This document shows positions 4,874 to 7,024 of a DNA stretch of 7,024 nt, in pieces. Both the position numbers and the translations under genes were made by a program. How positions within the stretch are numbered: the stretch's first letter is position 1; the number at the start of each line of letters is the position of its first letter. Source of the stretch: an uncultured Peptococcaceae bacterium (lineage in GTDB: Bacteria; Bacillota; Peptococcia; Peptococcales; Peptococcaceae); assembly GCA_945949655.1 (NCBI GenBank), contig CAMFFG010000062.1, positions 1 through 7,024 of the forward strand. The letters run 5' to 3'. The notes beneath the pieces are model-generated. The model had not been told where the DNA came from. It did no database searches and saw only the letters and a program-made list of their open reading frames with translations.

Positions 4874-6226
4874 ATGGAACGGACATTTTATAAAATGCTG
4901 GTGACCATTGGCTTGCCGGTGGCGCTGCAGAATTTGATTTCAACCAGCGTCAATCTGATGGATACCTTGATGGTGGGGCGTCTGGGAGAGAGCGCTCTGT
5001 CGGCCACCAGCATTGCCAATCAGATATTTTTCTTTTACAGCATCGTGATTTTTGGTATTACCAGTGCGGCTGTTATTTTGTGCAGTCAGTACTGGGGCAA
5101 TAACCAGATCGGTGCGATCCGTAAGGTGCTGACTCTGAGCCTGTGGCTGGCGGCCTCGGCGGGTACTGTGTTTGTCGCGCTTCTGCTGCTGATTCCGGAG
5201 CAGCTGATGGCGCTGTTCACGCCTGATGCCACTGTGGTGCAGCTGGGTGTGGGCTATCTGCGTATCATAGCAGTGGCGTATCTGCTGTATGGGCTGACAA
5301 CCACCTGCCTGATGGTGTTGCGCAGTGTGGAGGACGTAAAAGTAGCAATGTGCATTTACAGCCTGTCGGTGGTGGTGAATGTATTCTTCAATTATATGTT
5401 TATTTTCGGCAAGTTTGGCGCGCCGGCCTTCGGCGTGGCTGGTGCCGCTATGGGCACCGTGATCGCCCGCTCACTGGAGTTTTGTATTATGCTGGTGTAT
5501 ATGCTGCGTGCAGAAAAGAAAATCGCCTATCGGCTGCCCATGCTGCGGCAGATGGAACCGGTCCTGTTAAAAGATATGCTTCATTATGGCTTGCCGGTGA
5601 TGATCAATGAATTATTGTGGGGGGCTGCTCATTCGCTGCATGTGGTGATCCTAGGCCACATGGAAGCGGGCGTGGAAGCAGTTGCGGCCAACAGTATCTG
5701 CAGTGTGGTATTTCAGATGAGTATGTCTTTTATTATTGGTATGTCCAGCGCCTCGGCAGTTGTCATCGGCAAGACGGTGGGGCAGGGCGATTTGCAGCAG
5801 ACCTCCCGCTATGCCCACAAACTGCTGCGCGTATATTTCTGTGTGGGGCTGGCTTTGTTTGGTCTGATCCTGCTGTTAAGGGAACCGGTGATACAGTTTT
5901 ATAAAATTGAGCCGCAGACCATCGCCATGGCGCAGCAGTTTATGGTCGTCTACGCGATCGTGATCTTCTGCACGGGGTTCTGTCATCCACTGATTACCGG
6001 CATCCTGCGAGGCGGTGGCGATATTATGTATGCGGCAGTAGCCGATGCAGGCTGTCTGTGGCTGTTTCTGCCTATCGGTGCGGCGGCAGCCTTTGTGTTT
6101 CATGCAGCACCTCCGCTGGTGTATCTGGTTCTGCGGCTGGAGATTGTGCTGAAAATGTTTGTATGTCTGTTCCGACTGCGCAATGATAACTGGATCAAGG
6201 TTGTCATCCGGGAAGATATATCGTAA
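4874..6226 (+). CDS. MATE-family multidrug/cation antiporter
   Basis: Inner-membrane exporter of the multidrug and toxic compound extrusion family, probably driven by Na+ or H+; the substrate cannot be told from sequence. It has 450 residues from the ATG at 4874, chosen because AAGAGGAGG (4857-4865) ends 8 nt upstream and the family N-terminus (TIGLPVALQNL) begins soon after. A longer in-frame reading from 4757 would add 39 residues unlike the family and run through the toxin promoter. Hydrophobic segments fit two six-helix halves. Family marks are NLMDTLMVGRLGESALSA in the first half (about 27-44), GVAGAAMGTVIAR (187-199), and LRGGGD (378-383) near helix 10, as in the NorM/DinF group. No clear promoter is seen between the toxin promoter and this gene. 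No adjacent MarR or TetR regulator gene is present in the window. Confidence 0.93.
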   Translation: MERTFYKMLVTIGLPVALQNLISTSVNLMDTLMVGRLGESALSATSIANQIFFFYSIVIFGITSAAVILCSQYWGNNQIGAIRKVLTLSLWLAASAGTVFVALLLLIPEQLMALFTPDATVVQLGVGYLRIIAVAYLLYGLTTTCLMVLRSVEDVKVAMCIYSLSVVVNVFFNYMFIFGKFGAPAFGVAGAAMGTVIARSLEFCIMLVYMLRAEKKIAYRLPMLRQMEPVLLKDMLHYGLPVMINELLWGAAHSLHVVILGHMEAGVEAVAANSICSVVFQMSMSFIIGMSSASAVVIGKTVGQGDLQQTSRYAHKLLRVYFCVGLALFGLILLLREPVIQFYKIEPQTIAMAQQFMVVYAIVIFCTGFCHPLITGILRGGGDIMYAAVADAGCLWLFLPIGAAAAFVFHAAPPLVYLVLRLEIVLKMFVCLFRLRNDNWIKVVIREDIS

Positions 6227-6334
6227 AATTTTTTAACTTTATCAAAAAAGATGTTCTGTTTGCATAAAAAAGTGGTAAGATAACAATGAATTTATGGCAT
6301 ATTTATCTTGTTTCGGTAGAGAGGAGAACATCAC

Positions 6335-6913
6335 ATGAAAAAGCATGGAATGCTGGTATTGTTATGTTTACTGCTGGTGCTGACCGGATGCAGCGGACAA
6401 ACAGAGGCAGAGCCCTTTCAGTATGAGGAAATTGCCGATATTTTTGATCTGACAGAAACGGATGTGCAGCAGATGTACGGCAAACCCGACGAAGTTATGG
6501 AGGATGTGCTGTATGGTGTGGACTATCGCCAATATATATTTGGCGAAAACCGGTTTGCTTTTTATAATTATGAGAACAGCGCCATGCAGCTATGTGAAGC
6601 TGCAGTTGCCGATGCGAGAATCAGCTGTGCTCGTGACATTCAGCTGGGTGATTCGCTGAAAGATATTCGTCAGAAATATCCGGACGCGGGCAGTAAAGCG
6701 TTCCTGCCGCTGGAGGGCTATCAGAATGGTACAGTGAAGGCAGAATACCGGCTGCTGTATGGCGAATATGCGTATATGAGCGATTATGGCATTGAGGTAG
6801 AAGCCGAAGATGGCACAGAATGGCTGGTGTACAGCAACGAAGGGGTAACGCTGCGGTATTATTTTAAGGATGCATCGCTGGCTCGTGTGGAATATATTCT
6901 GCAGGTTTTTTAA
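6335..6913 (+). CDS. Predicted lipoprotein of unknown function
   Basis: 192 residues, exported and lipid-anchored. The N-terminus MKKHGMLVLLCLLLVLTGC has Lys2 and Lys3, a hydrophobic core and a lipobox LTGC with the modifiable Cys19; the mature part begins SGQTEAEP. GAGGAG (6321-6326) lies 8 nt before the ATG. The mature region is acidic and rich in Tyr, and seems to contain two related units: one with TETDVQQMYGKPDEV (about 41-55) followed by a beta-rich Tyr/Phe segment, and one with LGDSLKDIRQKYPDA (about 104-118) followed by a similar stretch. This helix-then-strands pattern recalls small BamE/SmpA-like or DUF4309-type domains, but I do not recognise the family and assign no function. A possible promoter is the extended -10 TGGTAAGAT (6273-6281) with a poor -35. 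It appears to be its own transcription unit, closed by the terminator at 6935-6984. Confidence 0.85.
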   Translation: MKKHGMLVLLCLLLVLTGCSGQTEAEPFQYEEIADIFDLTETDVQQMYGKPDEVMEDVLYGVDYRQYIFGENRFAFYNYENSAMQLCEAAVADARISCARDIQLGDSLKDIRQKYPDAGSKAFLPLEGYQNGTVKAEYRLLYGEYAYMSDYGIEVEAEDGTEWLVYSNEGVTLRYYFKDASLARVEYILQVF

Positions 6914-6934
6914 TTTTCATATCAAACGAAAACG

Positions 6935-6984
6935 GGACTGTCGCTTTCATCAGGGAAAAATGATGAGGCGGCAGTCCTTTATCT
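6935..6984 (+). terminator. Intrinsic terminator after the lipoprotein gene
   Basis: GGACTGTCGC (6935-6944) pairs with GCGGCAGTCC (6968-6977), ten pairs with one G-U, and the stem continues through TCATCA/TGATGA (6947-6952 with 6961-6966) to the loop GGGAAAAA. TTTATCTT follows. On the - strand the stem is followed by CGTTTTCGTTTG, so it may also stop transcription from the right. Confidence 0.85.
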
Positions 6985-7024
6985 TATTATTTCGGCATTG
7001 TTTTATTTCGATGTGGAACAATGT

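Noticed and set aside
6227..6262. Terminator after the MATE gene
   Set aside because: Only a weak A/T inverted repeat (T6 at 6229-6234 with A6 at 6244-6249) is present, with no GC stem, so no terminator is called there.

Overview
The window looks like a chromosomal segment of a Bacillota (Firmicutes) bacterium. The evidence is the strong AGGAGG-type ribosome binding sites, the tightly packed his gene order with single-function hisB, hisI and hisE, and a very small hydrophobic peptide with an antisense RNA, an arrangement well known from this phylum. The class cannot be decided from the sequence; both Clostridia and Negativicutes are possible.

Positions 1-4446 hold the distal part of a histidine biosynthesis operon, all on the + strand: hisC (5' end outside the window), hisB, hisH, hisA, hisF, hisI, hisE. 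Most genes overlap or sit within about 15 nt of each other (TAATG between hisC and hisB, ATGA between hisH and hisA, a zero gap between hisI and hisE). Together they cover phosphoribosyl-ATP hydrolysis (HisE), phosphoribosyl-AMP ring opening (HisI), the Amadori isomerisation (HisA), IGP synthesis (HisH/HisF), IGP dehydration (HisB) and transamination (HisC). HisG, HisD and a histidinol-phosphate phosphatase are not here; hisG and hisD probably lie upstream. The one real gap in the operon, between hisF and hisI, is filled by a long imperfect RNA hairpin. A perfect 28-nt inverted repeat follows hisE.

Positions 4447-4873 carry no conventional gene but hold the most interesting locus: a predicted type I toxin-antitoxin module. 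On the - strand a promoter with an extended -10 drives a 26-residue single-membrane-segment peptide (4743 to 4663) with a perfect Shine-Dalgarno sequence, ending at an intrinsic terminator at 4556-4596. On the + strand a promoter at 4527-4555 would produce an RNA of about 100 nt antisense to the 3' UTR of that mRNA, ending at the hairpin 4618-4649. The mRNA ends can pair with each other, and that pairing competes with a local hairpin covering the Shine-Dalgarno sequence. This suggests how the antisense RNA might control translation.

Positions 4874-6226 encode a 12-helix MATE-family efflux transporter, transcribed divergently from the toxin. Positions 6335-6913 encode a secreted lipoprotein of unknown function, followed by a good intrinsic terminator (6935-6984). 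The last 40 nt hold only a short inverted repeat cut by the window end.
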